Positions 1 to 8,175 of a stretch of 64,000 nucleotides of DNA are shown here, in pieces (position 1 is the first letter of the stretch; every line of letters begins with the position of its first letter). Location of the stretch: assembly GCA_026988155.1 (NCBI GenBank), contig JALSLW010000083.1, positions 1 through 64,000 of the forward strand, in the 5' to 3' direction. This DNA is from Methylomonas sp. (GTDB taxonomy: Bacteria > Pseudomonadota > Gammaproteobacteria > Methylococcales > Methylomonadaceae). Position numbers and translations under genes: made by a program. Below the pieces are notes generated by a model. It did no database searches. It was not told the origin of the DNA and saw only the letters and a list, made by a program, of their open reading frames with translations.

Positions 1-326
1 TCTCTATGATTTTTTTCCTCCTCAGTTTCATTGCCATTGTCATCTTGGCTATTGTCATCTTGGCTATTGTCATCATGGTCATTGTCATCATGGTCATTGT
101 CATCATGGTCATTGTCATCATGGTCATTGTCATCATGGTCATTGTCATCATGGTCATTGTCATCATGGTCATTGTCATCATGGTCATTGTCATCATGGTC
201 ATCGCGCCCATCTATATGATATTTATCATCTGCATCTATGCGAGAGTCAGCGAGGCCCACACCCGAAAGAAAGCAGCTTGTTAAAAAAACAAAGCTACAA
301 ATGAGCTTTTTAGATAGTTTATTCAT
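1..326 (-). CDS. exported protein with acidic DNDHD repeats, 3' end beyond the window
   Basis: The minus-strand frame opens at an ATG at 326, with an AAGGA ribosome site seven bases upstream, and stays open to the window edge. The N-terminus is basic then hydrophobic (MNKLSKKLICSFVFLTSC), which reads as a signal peptide; LTSC at residues 14-17 could be a lipobox, and LA-DS a little further on could be a type I cleavage site. After about 40 residues it becomes a run of Asp, Asn and His from tandem copies of DNDHD, then a divergent tail (DDNSQ, DDNGNETEEE). Such sequence is probably disordered and could bind divalent metals; that is inference. I do not recognise the family. Confidence 0.6.
   Translation of the reverse strand, partial: MNKLSKKLICSFVFLTSCFLSGVGLADSRIDADDKYHIDGRDDHDDNDHDDNDHDDNDHDDNDHDDNDHDDNDHDDNDHDDNDHDDNSQDDNSQDDNGNETEEEKNHR
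39..203. repeat. 15-bp tandem repeat inside a coding sequence
   Basis: Eleven units of 15 bp. Nine follow gtcatcatggtcatt (69-203; the last differs in one base) and two at 39-68 are the variant gtcatcttggctatt. The period is five codons, so copy-number change keeps the reading frame. Read on the minus strand each unit gives Asp-Asn-Asp-His-Asp. The plus-strand open frames here (long runs of Met-Val-Ile) are shadows of the repeat. Confidence 0.9.
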
Positions 327-750
327 AAAAAATCCTTAAAAAAATAGTTAAATAGAAGGCTTTTCATTAAAGCCGATAATAATATTAACAAACACCCTAA
401 ATTCTTGTAGAGAAGTAAGTCGCAAAACAAAGTTATTCTATACCTCAATGCTAAGAATATAAAGAGATGGAGAAAATAAGGCATCAGGTTTTTAGTTTTG
501 CCAGATCAGAATGCAAAGAAAACTTCATCGCCATTTCGCCCCCACGGCTTTCTCACAAAAAAATGACATGATATTTGTCCAGATTACAAACTCAATAAAA
601 ACAGGCAATACAGAATTTATTAAAATTAATTTTCTATAAAAAATGATTATTGAAAAATAAAACTCAATGCCATTAAAAATAAATAACTTTAAATATCACT
701 GCGTTATAAAAATTAAAAAATATGCCAAGTTTTTATAAAAAAGCCGTGCA
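327..750. other. intergenic region, no gene seen
   Basis: A 424-base AT-rich stretch between the acidic-repeat gene (leftward) and the 3' end of the next leftward gene. I see no convincing open frame, RNA gene or strong hairpin. It should carry the promoter of the acidic-repeat gene, but no clear -35/-10 pair stands out. Confidence 0.5.
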
Positions 751-963
751 TTACTCCCCAAAGCCTTCTTTCCATTCAGCTTTATCAAGTTCATATCCTT
801 CAACTGAAAAACCACCTGAGTGGTCTTTAAAACCAGGCTGAATTTCCAGGTCCCGGATACAAGCATTTACAATTGCCTGCGTAGAAAAAACCCCAATCAT
901 TTTGATATCTTCATTGTCGGCATCTTTTACTCTTACATGCTGGAGCACTAGTACTTTCTTCAT
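751..963 (-). CDS. small conserved-looking hypothetical protein (DUF7336-like)
   Basis: A 70-residue protein. The ATG at 963 is preferred over a GTG nine bases upstream because AAGGTG lies about seven bases before it. The sequence (MKKVLVLQHV, then an acidic stretch, IGVFST, QPGFKDHSGGFSVEGYELDK) resembles the small single-domain proteins grouped as DUF7336, which keep a QHV strand and a PGF...GF...YELD core; this match is from memory and tentative. No signal peptide or membrane segment. Function unknown; it stands alone between two long spacers. Confidence 0.6.
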   Translation of the reverse strand: MKKVLVLQHVRVKDADNEDIKMIGVFSTQAIVNACIRDLEIQPGFKDHSGGFSVEGYELDKAEWKEGFGE

Positions 964-1101
964 AATGAACACCTTAATTATTCTAAGCTAGATGCCTATA
1001 GTTTTCTTTCTTATAGACACAGCGCATAATGAATATTAACTTATTGGTTTTAGTTTATTTAGGGGTATGATAGTGGAAAATTACAATGATAGGAGCGTGA
1101 T

Positions 1102-1452
1102 ATGGGCTGTTGTGATGATCCAACGGAACCGGTAAAAATTAACCGTACCGATGTTGCACGTATTCAGGAACAATATGGCAATTTGCTGCGAGACCTTTTT
1201 ACCGGTGACCCTGAAAAAGTGATGCTAAAGCAATTGAATGAGGCAAATGCCTACTTAAAAGAATTAGCCGCACTGAATGCGCATTACATGTCCGTTAGAA
1301 AGCGGGCCATTGAATTGCTAGAGAAAGACAGCATGGCAATGCTGCAGCGTATTATTGAGAAAGAACCTGAAAGTGAAATAGGTAAATGCGCATTGCAGAG
1401 GATAGAATATCTAAATGCAGATCACGGGCTATTTGGAAAAATCTTTAAATAG
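1102..1452 (+). CDS. hypothetical helical protein
   Basis: A 116-residue protein preceded by AGGAG (in 'gataggagcgtgat'), a good ribosome site. It begins MGCCDDPTEP and is then predicted mostly helical, with charged residues throughout and no membrane segment. The Cys-Cys pair at residues 3-4 could bind metal or be lipidated, but there is no signal peptide before it. I do not recognise the family. Its 3' end overlaps a convergent small frame by 24 bases. Confidence 0.55.
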   Translation: MGCCDDPTEPVKINRTDVARIQEQYGNLLRDLFTGDPEKVMLKQLNEANAYLKELAALNAHYMSVRKRAIELLEKDSMAMLQRIIEKEPESEIGKCALQRIEYLNADHGLFGKIFK

Positions 1453-1599
1453 CTCTATGCCATCAGCCTCCTCAGCATTTGCTGGTGATTGCTGATTTAT
1501 ATAGCTGCCGCCTACAATAAAGGCAAATATCAGCAGATAGATCATAGAGGCGATATATTTAACCTTTTTTGCTGCAGGGTCTGAAGAATTATTAGTCAT
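1429..1599 (-). CDS. possible small membrane protein
   Basis: A 56-codon frame on the minus strand. It starts MTNNSSDPAAKKVKYIAS, then has one clear transmembrane helix (MIYLLIFAFIVGGSYI, about residues 19-34) and an acidic polar tail ending FKDFSK. The basic residues before the helix predict a cytoplasmic N-terminus. The ribosome site is weak and the frame overlaps the convergent gene by 24 bases, so it needs homologues. The amino-acid pattern is much more protein-like than the other shadow frames here. Confidence 0.4.
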   Translation of the reverse strand: MTNNSSDPAAKKVKYIASMIYLLIFAFIVGGSYINQQSPANAEEADGIELFKDFSK

Positions 1600-1617
1600 T
1601 TTTTAAGGGTTTTCTCA

Positions 1618-3231
1618 TTGTATCAACAGTTTTTTAATTTTAGCACACCCCCGTTTTCTATTGCGCCTGATCCTCATTTTATTTATATGAGCCAGCATCA
1701 CCAGGAAGGTCTGGCGCATTTAATGTACGGCATTAATCATGGAGGGGGCTTTGTAGCCTTGACTGGAGAGGTGGGTACAGGCAAAACAACGCTATGCCAT
1801 TGCCTGCTGCAGCAATTGCCTAATAATATCGATATTGCTCTGGTATTAAACCCCAAGGTCAATGCCATTGAGCTACTGGCAACTATCTGTGACGAATTGC
1901 ATATTGCCTATGAGCAAGACAATCAGACACTGAAAGGACTAGTCGATAGGCTAAACAGTCATTTACTGACCGCACATGCCAATGGAAAACAGACTGTACT
2001 GGTGATAGATGAAGCTCAAAACCTGAGCCTAGACGTATTGGAACAAGTTAGGCTATTAACTAATTTAGAGACCAGCACCGCTAAGTTATTGCAGATTATC
2101 CTTATTGGCCAGCCTGAATTGCAACAACTATTAGAAAAGCCTGAACTGAGACAGCTTAATCAGAGAATCACCGCTCGCTATCATTTAACCTCTCTCTCTT
2201 TTCCAGAAACTCAAGAATATATAAAGCACCGCTTAAAAATTAGCGGGGGCGATACCGAGATTTTTACTCCGCGAGCTATTAAAAAAATCCATGCGCTTGC
2301 AAATGGTACGCCTAGACTAATCAATATTGTATGTGACAGAGCCTTGCTGGGTGCTTATGTAGATGGCTCTCAGCCCATTACTGTAAAAATTGTCAAAAAA
2401 GCGGCCAAAGAAACTTTTCATCCGGCTAAAACATCAGCAATGGGGTTAAAAGAGCTTTTGCTAGCAACTGTTTTGCTAAGTTCATTAATAGGATTGAGCT
2501 ATTATTTAACACCCAGCCATATCCCTGCCCAACCGCTAGCAGCAAAAGCAATATTGAAAAAACCGGTTGCAGAAACCGTTTCGCAAAAACCTATTGCCCA
2601 GGCGAAAAAAATAATTCCTGCCGTTAAAACATTAGACTTTAGCTCCATGCTGGAAAAACACAGCACTTCTTTAAGCGCAGCAATTCCGCTGCTTGCTGAT
2701 CTATGGAATAAAAAACTGACTGAAGGGGCCAGATGCAGTGAAGTGGAAAAGGCAGGACTGGCTTGCCTGTTTGATAAGTCAGACTGGAATGGTTTAATCG
2801 CTTTAAACCGCCCTGTTATCATGGAGTTCACAGCCTCTATATCAGAAAAAACTTATGCTTTATTAGTTGGGCTAGAACAGGGCAAACCGGTTTTTTTGAT
2901 GGAAAATCAATCTGCGTTTCCACTGGAACAGGTCTTAAGCCAGTGGAATGGCTACTATTTAATACTCTGGCAGCCACCGGCAGCGAGCGTCACAGAAGTT
3001 TTCCCTAACACTTCATCTGACACTGTACTGTGGATCAGGAATCGGCTGTCTAAAAATAAATCCGTATCAGGCAACTCTCCATTATTTGACAGCGACCTAA
3101 AGAAAGCAGTCATATTTTTTCAGAAAACTCACCATTTGGTCCCTGACGGAATTGTTGGTCCCAGAACATTTATTCATCTGCAAAATACCGACCCGCTCGA
3201 TAGCTCGCCAAAAATCAGCTTAATTAACTAA
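1618..3231 (+). CDS. ExeA/GspA-like AAA+ ATPase with C-terminal peptidoglycan-binding domain
   Basis: A 537-residue member of the ExeA family, inner-membrane ATPases that help open peptidoglycan for assembly of the type II secretion secretin. The start is TTG at 1618 (MYQQFFNFST), the family's usual N-terminus, with AAGGG upstream. Walker A is GEVGTGKTT (residues 50-58), Walker B VIDEAQ (about 129-134), followed by the AAA+ C-terminal helical part. One transmembrane helix lies near residues 276-298, and a peptidoglycan-binding_1 repeat near 465-530 (ending DGIVGPRTFIHLQ). The next gene, one base on, is a GspB-like partner. No other secretion genes are nearby, so the pair may serve a remote secretion system or another envelope task. 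Confidence 0.85.
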   Translation: MYQQFFNFSTPPFSIAPDPHFIYMSQHHQEGLAHLMYGINHGGGFVALTGEVGTGKTTLCHCLLQQLPNNIDIALVLNPKVNAIELLATICDELHIAYEQDNQTLKGLVDRLNSHLLTAHANGKQTVLVIDEAQNLSLDVLEQVRLLTNLETSTAKLLQIILIGQPELQQLLEKPELRQLNQRITARYHLTSLSFPETQEYIKHRLKISGGDTEIFTPRAIKKIHALANGTPRLINIVCDRALLGAYVDGSQPITVKIVKKAAKETFHPAKTSAMGLKELLLATVLLSSLIGLSYYLTPSHIPAQPLAAKAILKKPVAETVSQKPIAQAKKIIPAVKTLDFSSMLEKHSTSLSAAIPLLADLWNKKLTEGARCSEVEKAGLACLFDKSDWNGLIALNRPVIMEFTASISEKTYALLVGLEQGKPVFLMENQSAFPLEQVLSQWNGYYLILWQPPAASVTEVFPNTSSDTVLWIRNRLSKNKSVSGNSPLFDSDLKKAVIFFQKTHHLVPDGIVGPRTFIHLQNTDPLDSSPKISLIN

Positions 3232-3232
3232 T

Positions 3233-3994
3233 ATGTCTTATATTTTAAATGCCCTCAGAAAATCAGAACGGGAAAGGCTGGATGGCCATGCCGACGAAAC
3301 ACTGGAAAACAGAATTCAGCATAAACCGCATGCAGCCCCTAAAAAGACTTCATTCCTGCTGGCCATACTAGTCCTTGCTAACCTGTTGTTTTTATCGTAT
3401 TTCATCTGGTCTTTTAGTAAAGATAAAGAGAGTCAAGGTCAAGGAAAAGGTCAAGCTAAACAAGTGGTGGCTGAGCAAAAACAAGCTATTAAAATAGAAC
3501 CTAAGTTAAATATTGCAGGCAAAACTATTGTTCAGCAGCCTGCAGCTGTAAAACCAATAAAGGAAAAACCGCAAGTACAGTCGCAAAACTCTATTGCAGA
3601 ACAGATTAAAAGCCAAAGAGCGAAGAAAAAACGTTACCCTACCAAACCAAATCGTAGAGAAAAGCAAGGTACAGAACTCGTAAAACAACAAGTTAAGCCT
3701 CTTAGCAAACAGCCGGAGAAATTAGCCTTAACTGAAATTAAGGCCGATGAAAAGCAAGACCGTGACTTTCCCTATTTATCAGAGTTAGATTATGACTTTC
3801 GCCGGACAGTGCCGGATATTGATATTAATGTTTACGTCTATGCTGAAAAAAAACAGGACCGTTTTATTATGATAAAGATGCAAAAGTACCAGCCAGGTCA
3901 GCAAATTGACTCAGATATGACTTTGAAAGAAATACGCATAAACAGCTTTGTCATTGAATACAAAAACCGAATATTTCAAATAAAACGTAAATAA
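3233..3994 (+). CDS. GspB-like inner-membrane protein (T2SSB family)
   Basis: A 253-residue protein with the GspB/PulB layout: N-terminal MSYILNALRKSERER, one transmembrane helix at about 41-60, a Lys/Gln-rich low-complexity periplasmic linker (about 65-165), and a C-terminal T2SSB domain (about 170-253) that opens with LSELDYDFRRTVPDIDINV. GspB works with ExeA/GspA to bring the secretin to its site in the outer membrane. It begins one base after the ExeA-like gene ends, so the two are surely co-transcribed and probably translationally coupled. The family call rests on the N-terminal motif, the layout and the neighbour. Confidence 0.8.
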   Translation: MSYILNALRKSERERLDGHADETLENRIQHKPHAAPKKTSFLLAILVLANLLFLSYFIWSFSKDKESQGQGKGQAKQVVAEQKQAIKIEPKLNIAGKTIVQQPAAVKPIKEKPQVQSQNSIAEQIKSQRAKKKRYPTKPNRREKQGTELVKQQVKPLSKQPEKLALTEIKADEKQDRDFPYLSELDYDFRRTVPDIDINVYVYAEKKQDRFIMIKMQKYQPGQQIDSDMTLKEIRINSFVIEYKNRIFQIKRK

Positions 3995-4020
3995 TCACTG
4001 GCTACCCTTTTTCCCCGGTT

Positions 4021-4173
4021 TTATGCATCCATAGCCAGTTCATATTCATCTAAATCTAGGTCAAAATTACATGCTTCTTCTCCATCCGCTGTGTTTTGAA
4101 TATTTAATAAATCAACAATGTCATCTGGCAACATCGCTTCTAAACCGATATATTCATCATAGTAACTATTCAT
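4021..4173 (-). CDS. possible small acidic protein
   Basis: A 50-codon minus-strand frame, MNSYYDEYIGLEAMLPDDI at its start, strongly acidic, ending LDEYELAMDA. An in-frame ATG at 4188 would add five residues. No clear ribosome site precedes either start, so existence is uncertain, but the composition is protein-like and the frame nearly fills the spacer between the GspB-like gene and the vWA gene. No known family. Confidence 0.35.
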   Translation of the reverse strand: MNSYYDEYIGLEAMLPDDIVDLLNIQNTADGEEACNFDLDLDEYELAMDA

Positions 4174-4281
4174 TTTAATGCTCGTCATTAGTTTAAAAAC
4201 TGGTTAAATTATCTGAAATGAATATGACAATTGTATGAAAAGATCTATATTTTTTTCTAGATTAATGAGAGGTCTGCTCCA

Positions 4282-6555
4282 ATGCTAAGAATAGCCCGTG
4301 TTAAAAAATCTGCATTTATTCAGTCTGACAGTGATCAAGAAAAAATATTTTCTGTGCTTTCTGCATATGGCGATTTAACAAAACTGGTAAAACAGCACCT
4401 TTCCCCTGTCACAGCATCCATTTTTGCCATACCGACAGCTTATGAAAACAGTGATGAGATTGAATGGTCCAGCGAATTAAAAGGCCAGCCAGTTCCATTA
4501 GCCTCCCTAGCGAAAGAAGAGAAGCAACAGGCAAAAAAGCTGCTGAATGATCGCATATCAGCTATTGCCCGTCTAGCTGATGAATTGCCAAAGCAAACTC
4601 CGGAAACGGAAAGACTGCTGTCTCTATTAAAGCAGGCACTGCATTATCCAGGTGATGATGCGGTCTATGTAGTTAATGGACAGCCAGTGATTACCTTTTG
4701 GGGCATTGGCGACACCGCAAAAGGCAATAATTTATCCAGCCCGGCGGCAGCGGCAATACCCCTGACTAATGAAACTGAAAAAATCAGAAAAATACCGCGC
4801 TTTCTATCAATTCTAGGCTGGCTGGCATTGCTGACACTGCTTGCTTTTCTTTTGTGGTATTGGTTTGCTAAAAACCCTGTCAACTGGAACGATTACAACC
4901 CTTTTATAGATGAATACCAGCAATTAGTTGATGAAATAGAAGCAGCTAATGATGACTGCCTTATTCTGGATAAAATTTATCAGAATAATATTTTATTGCA
5001 GCGGCCTGAAGAAAAATTTATTTTAGTCAAAGCGCAAGTAGAACAAAAACTCGCTGTCTGCGAGGCATACAGGCGATTAGTCAAAGATATAGCGCAGGCA
5101 CAGGGCAATTGCCCTGAACTTAGCAATATTTTAACAAACAGCCCTTATTTGCAAGATGCATTGGGTATGTTTGCTGAGCTTAAACAGCAACTGGAAAATG
5201 ACATTACACTTTGTGAATTTCGTAAGCTGGAAGCAAAAATAGAGCAGGCTGCAAATAATTGCCATGAGCTCAATAATATACTGCAAAACAATAATTACCT
5301 GCAGTCGCCAGAAGGCCCGTTTATTGAGCAGAAAGAACGGTTAAAGGGTAATATTCAGCTCTGTGAATACAATAGTCTAAAATCAAAAATACAGGCTTCC
5401 TCAGGCGACTGCCCTGCACTTGGCCGTATCTTAAAAACCGAGCCGTATTTACAGAATCCACAGGGCAAGTTTGCTGAACTTAAACAGAAGGTAGAGCGAA
5501 GCATCAGCCTATGCACAGAATATAAGACTTTAAAGTCTAAAATAGAAGCGGCTAAAGATAACTGTGACGTGCTAAAAAGGATTGAAAAAGAGGATCAATA
5601 CCTGCAGAACCCAGAAAGCATGTTTGTTGAGCTTAAGCAAAAGACAGCTAAACTGTTAAAGCGCTGCGAAGATTACCAGTCATTGGCAAATGAAATAAAA
5701 CAGGCAGGAAAAGATTGTAAAAAGTTACAGCAGCTGGCCAAGGAAAATGATTATCTGCAAAATGCAAAAGGTAAGTTTGCAGATTTAAAGCGCCAATTAG
5801 ACAGACTGCGCAAACCCTGTGAAAAAAAGAAAATAGAAGACTTGGTTAATCTATGCCCTGGCCAAAGACCCAAAAAACTTGCTCCAGAACTGGTAGTTGT
5901 TTTTGATGCTTCTGGCAGTATGAGACACCTAGCGGAAGCATCATCAAAACTGCTTTCGCTAACTAAGCAAATGGAGCAGGCTCAAAGGTCTGGAAACCCT
6001 CTAGGGGTGATTGCATTAGGTATTGCCTTGAATGCAGAAATATCAAAATATGGCCCAAGCCAGTCAAGAATGTACGCGGCGAAAAAAGCCGTATCCAGTT
6101 TGGTACCAAAAATACCTTCGGATATGAATACAGGGCTAGTGGTATTAAAACAATGTTCTAGAGCACAGAAATACAGATTTTATGCTCCTAACGAAAGACA
6201 GCTGTTTTTAAGAGAAATCAATCGGCTGACTCCAACTAAAGGCACACCGCTGGGCAGCGGCCTATCCATTGCTGGACAAATGGTCGATGGCGTTAAGAAG
6301 CCGGCAACTATTATTGTTATCTCAGATGGCGAAGAAAGCTGCAATGCAAACCCCTGTGCAATCGCCCGACAACTAGCCAAAAACAAACCTTATTTAACCA
6401 TTAATGTAGTGGATATTATGGGGACTGGAGCTGGTAACTGTTTAGCCAGAGCAACTAAAAAAGGTAAGGTGTACACCGCAAGAAATATGCGCGACATTGT
6501 TAAAATGACAGAACAGGCTGCCAGCTCTGCAATACCAAAACATTGCAAGAAGTAG
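4282..6555 (+). CDS. SrfA-related membrane-anchored vWA-domain protein with six Cys-containing repeats
   Basis: A 757-residue protein. The ATG at 4282 has GAGAGGT upstream. Residues about 30-145 match the N-terminal part of the SrfA-like protein encoded at 61240 (FAIP, then acidic residues and IEW, ending VYVVNGQPVITFWG). A transmembrane helix follows at about 174-195. Residues about 205-530 are six repeats of roughly 52 residues, each with one Cys after a helix and one before the next, plus a conserved YLQ(N/S)P motif. The C-terminus is a von Willebrand A domain with an intact metal site: DASGSM at 542-547, a conserved Thr in TPLGSGL, and SDGEESC. By topology the repeats and vWA domain lie in the periplasm; the paired Cys suggest disulphides. 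Known vWA domains bind protein partners through a divalent metal. The exact role is unknown. Confidence 0.75.
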   Translation: MLRIARVKKSAFIQSDSDQEKIFSVLSAYGDLTKLVKQHLSPVTASIFAIPTAYENSDEIEWSSELKGQPVPLASLAKEEKQQAKKLLNDRISAIARLADELPKQTPETERLLSLLKQALHYPGDDAVYVVNGQPVITFWGIGDTAKGNNLSSPAAAAIPLTNETEKIRKIPRFLSILGWLALLTLLAFLLWYWFAKNPVNWNDYNPFIDEYQQLVDEIEAANDDCLILDKIYQNNILLQRPEEKFILVKAQVEQKLAVCEAYRRLVKDIAQAQGNCPELSNILTNSPYLQDALGMFAELKQQLENDITLCEFRKLEAKIEQAANNCHELNNILQNNNYLQSPEGPFIEQKERLKGNIQLCEYNSLKSKIQASSGDCPALGRILKTEPYLQNPQGKFAELKQKVERSISLCTEYKTLKSKIEAAKDNCDVLKRIEKEDQYLQNPESMFVELKQKTAKLLKRCEDYQSLANEIKQAGKDCKKLQQLAKENDYLQNAKGKFADLKRQLDRLRKPCEKKKIEDLVNLCPGQRPKKLAPELVVVFDASGSMRHLAEASSKLLSLTKQMEQAQRSGNPLGVIALGIALNAEISKYGPSQSRMYAAKKAVSSLVPKIPSDMNTGLVVLKQCSRAQKYRFYAPNERQLFLREINRLTPTKGTPLGSGLSIAGQMVDGVKKPATIIVISDGEESCNANPCAIARQLAKNKPYLTINVVDIMGTGAGNCLARATKKGKVYTARNMRDIVKMTEQAASSAIPKHCKK

Positions 6556-6602
6556 CGCCTTATTCATCTCACTTTGTCATTAAACCTAAATAAATCAGTT
6601 AA

Positions 6603-6637
6603 AGTAAACTTTCATAACTGTTTTTAAAAAGTTTACT
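6603..6637. terminator. inverted repeat between convergent genes, possible terminator
   Basis: The arms AGTAAACTTT (6603-6612) and AAAGTTTACT (6628-6637) are perfectly complementary, with T- and A-rich sequence in the loop. It lies between the vWA gene (ending 6555) and the lipoprotein gene (ending 6733, opposite strand), where a bidirectional terminator is expected. A clean U-run after the stem is missing. Confidence 0.45.
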
Positions 6638-6732
6638 GAGAACTGATCACTAGCAGTCTGGCGACTTTAGTTTGATAGATAAATGCCAATTTAATGAATG
6701 CCTGTACCGTGGAGTATGGGGTGAGAGTCCTC

Positions 6733-7221
6733 CTATTTATACCCCAATTCTTTCTTCAAATTATCAACCTCGGTATACAGCAAATTCAGTTCCAGCTGTT
6801 TTCGGGCGCCACTTGCCGAAGGGCTGCTTAGCACCTTGTCTTTTTTAACCTGCAATTTAGCAATTCGCTGCTCTAAAGCGGCATTTCCAGCAGAACGAGA
6901 ACCGATCTGTGAGATAAGCTTATTAAGCGACCGGTTAAGTTTGCCATATTGCGCCTGCTTAGCAGATAGGTTCTTTGAAATGCCTCTGCGCTCCTCATCT
7001 AATAGCGTATGGATCTGGGTAAGAGACTCATTAATGCCTCGTTCTTCTTCAATAGTCGCTTCAAGACCAGCCTGCCGTTCACTATATTTTCCGCCAAAAA
7101 GACAGCTGGCATTAGTGATGGTATTGTGCCGTACTGCAGGATCACATTGAGAGGCGGTGGTTGCACACCCTGTTACCAGAAACGCACTGACTGCGACTGC
7201 TGCATATTTTTTTATATTCAT
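6733..7221 (-). CDS. lipoprotein with coiled coil
   Basis: A 162-residue protein with a lipoprotein signal peptide (MNIKKYAAVAVSAFLVTGC; lipid-modified Cys19). The mature part has two more Cys in its first 25 residues, then a long heptad-rich helical region (about 50-160) without other recognisable domains. It is the last gene of a leftward run that begins with the ABC transporter genes, five bases after the peptidoglycan-binding lipoprotein. The context suggests a part of an envelope assembly; its own function is unknown. Confidence 0.7.
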   Translation of the reverse strand: MNIKKYAAVAVSAFLVTGCATTASQCDPAVRHNTITNASCLFGGKYSERQAGLEATIEEERGINESLTQIHTLLDEERRGISKNLSAKQAQYGKLNRSLNKLISQIGSRSAGNAALEQRIAKLQVKKDKVLSSPSASGARKQLELNLLYTEVDNLKKELGYK

Positions 7222-7226
7222 ACTGT

Positions 7227-8147
7227 TTAACCTACCCGTGATATAGAACGCAACTGATCAAGCTCATCCATCTCTTCTTCCAAAGAAGCAAGCTGAACTC
7301 TAAGCTTTTCAACTTCTTGAGCAATCTCAGGCGTATTGCCATTGCTAGACGCAATTTGCTGCCACTCCCTTTGTCTGTTCTTTAGATTGTTGTAAGTAGC
7401 CTGGAGCAATTGTCTGTTTTCATCCAGGCTGGCATACTGTTTAGCCGCCTGCCGTTTTGAAATGGTTTTTTGTTTCAATTGCCGTTTAATTTGAGCCATT
7501 GTGCGCTTATCATCAGCAATCAACTGTTTGGCTGAGCTTATCATGCCTGATAAATGTGCATTTTCCTGGCGAATTTGACTGATCGTCTGGTTTAAATCAA
7601 CTTCTGTATTGGCAGCCCCTGCACGAACTCTATTTAAGGCATAATCGGTTCCAGCCCCCAGCACAGCGCCTGCGCCTGCGCCGATTAGAGCCCCTTCTTC
7701 ACCCCCCGCAAGAACGCCAATAAGTGCGCCAATAGCCGCTCCGCCAGCTGCAGCCTGTGCGGTAGATTTGCTAAAAAATTCAGCTTCATGACGGAGCTTT
7801 TGAGCAGAAGAGGAAGACGCCGCCTGATATGAATAGCCTGGCTTCAGCTGCTGCAATACAGTGGAAGTAGCTAAACCGTCTACTGCCCCCCCCTGACTGC
7901 GCTGAAACCGGCGAATGGCATCTGCAGTTTTTTTACCCAGCTGACCATCCACTCTGCCAGGGCGATAACCCTGGTCTGCAAGTAGCTGCTGCAGTTCAGC
8001 AATTTCTTGACGGGAACGAAGCGGATAAGCCGGGGTTTGCTGCTGATAGCCTGTCCTGGGCTGCGGATTGTAATTTCTTCTTGTGTTGTTAGGTGCGCAG
8101 GCGGTCAATGCCATAGCCAGCATCAATGTGATAATTTTTCTAAACAT
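7227..8147 (-). CDS. peptidoglycan-binding lipoprotein with glycine zipper and coiled coil
   Basis: The start is taken as ATG 8147, 28 codons inside the longest frame, because it gives a proper lipoprotein signal (MFRKIITLMLAMALTAC; Cys17) and has AGAGGTG upstream. The domains, in order, are: a Pro/Gln/Tyr-rich linker, a peptidoglycan-binding_1 domain (about 48-103, with LADQGYRPGRVDGQLGKKT), a glycine-zipper segment (about 128-165, GGAAIGALIGVLAGG) that could insert in a membrane, and a C-terminal coiled coil. Such a protein can tie an outer- or inner-membrane anchor to the cell wall. It sits 28 bases after the FGE-fold gene in the same leftward operon. Confidence 0.75.
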   Translation of the reverse strand: MFRKIITLMLAMALTACAPNNTRRNYNPQPRTGYQQQTPAYPLRSRQEIAELQQLLADQGYRPGRVDGQLGKKTADAIRRFQRSQGGAVDGLATSTVLQQLKPGYSYQAASSSSAQKLRHEAEFFSKSTAQAAAGGAAIGALIGVLAGGEEGALIGAGAGAVLGAGTDYALNRVRAGAANTEVDLNQTISQIRQENAHLSGMISSAKQLIADDKRTMAQIKRQLKQKTISKRQAAKQYASLDENRQLLQATYNNLKNRQREWQQIASSNGNTPEIAQEVEKLRVQLASLEEEMDELDQLRSISRVG

Positions 8148-8175
8148 AAGCGGTTTCACCTCTGAATATAATAAT

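Noticed and set aside
39-203. Short direct repeats as a possible CRISPR array
   Set aside because: The units are contiguous with no spacers, 15 bp long and in frame with a coding sequence.
6-284. Plus-strand open frame of Met-Val-Ile repeats
   Set aside because: It is the reverse reading of the 15-bp repeat. The minus-strand frame has a start codon, ribosome site and signal peptide; the plus frame has none of these.
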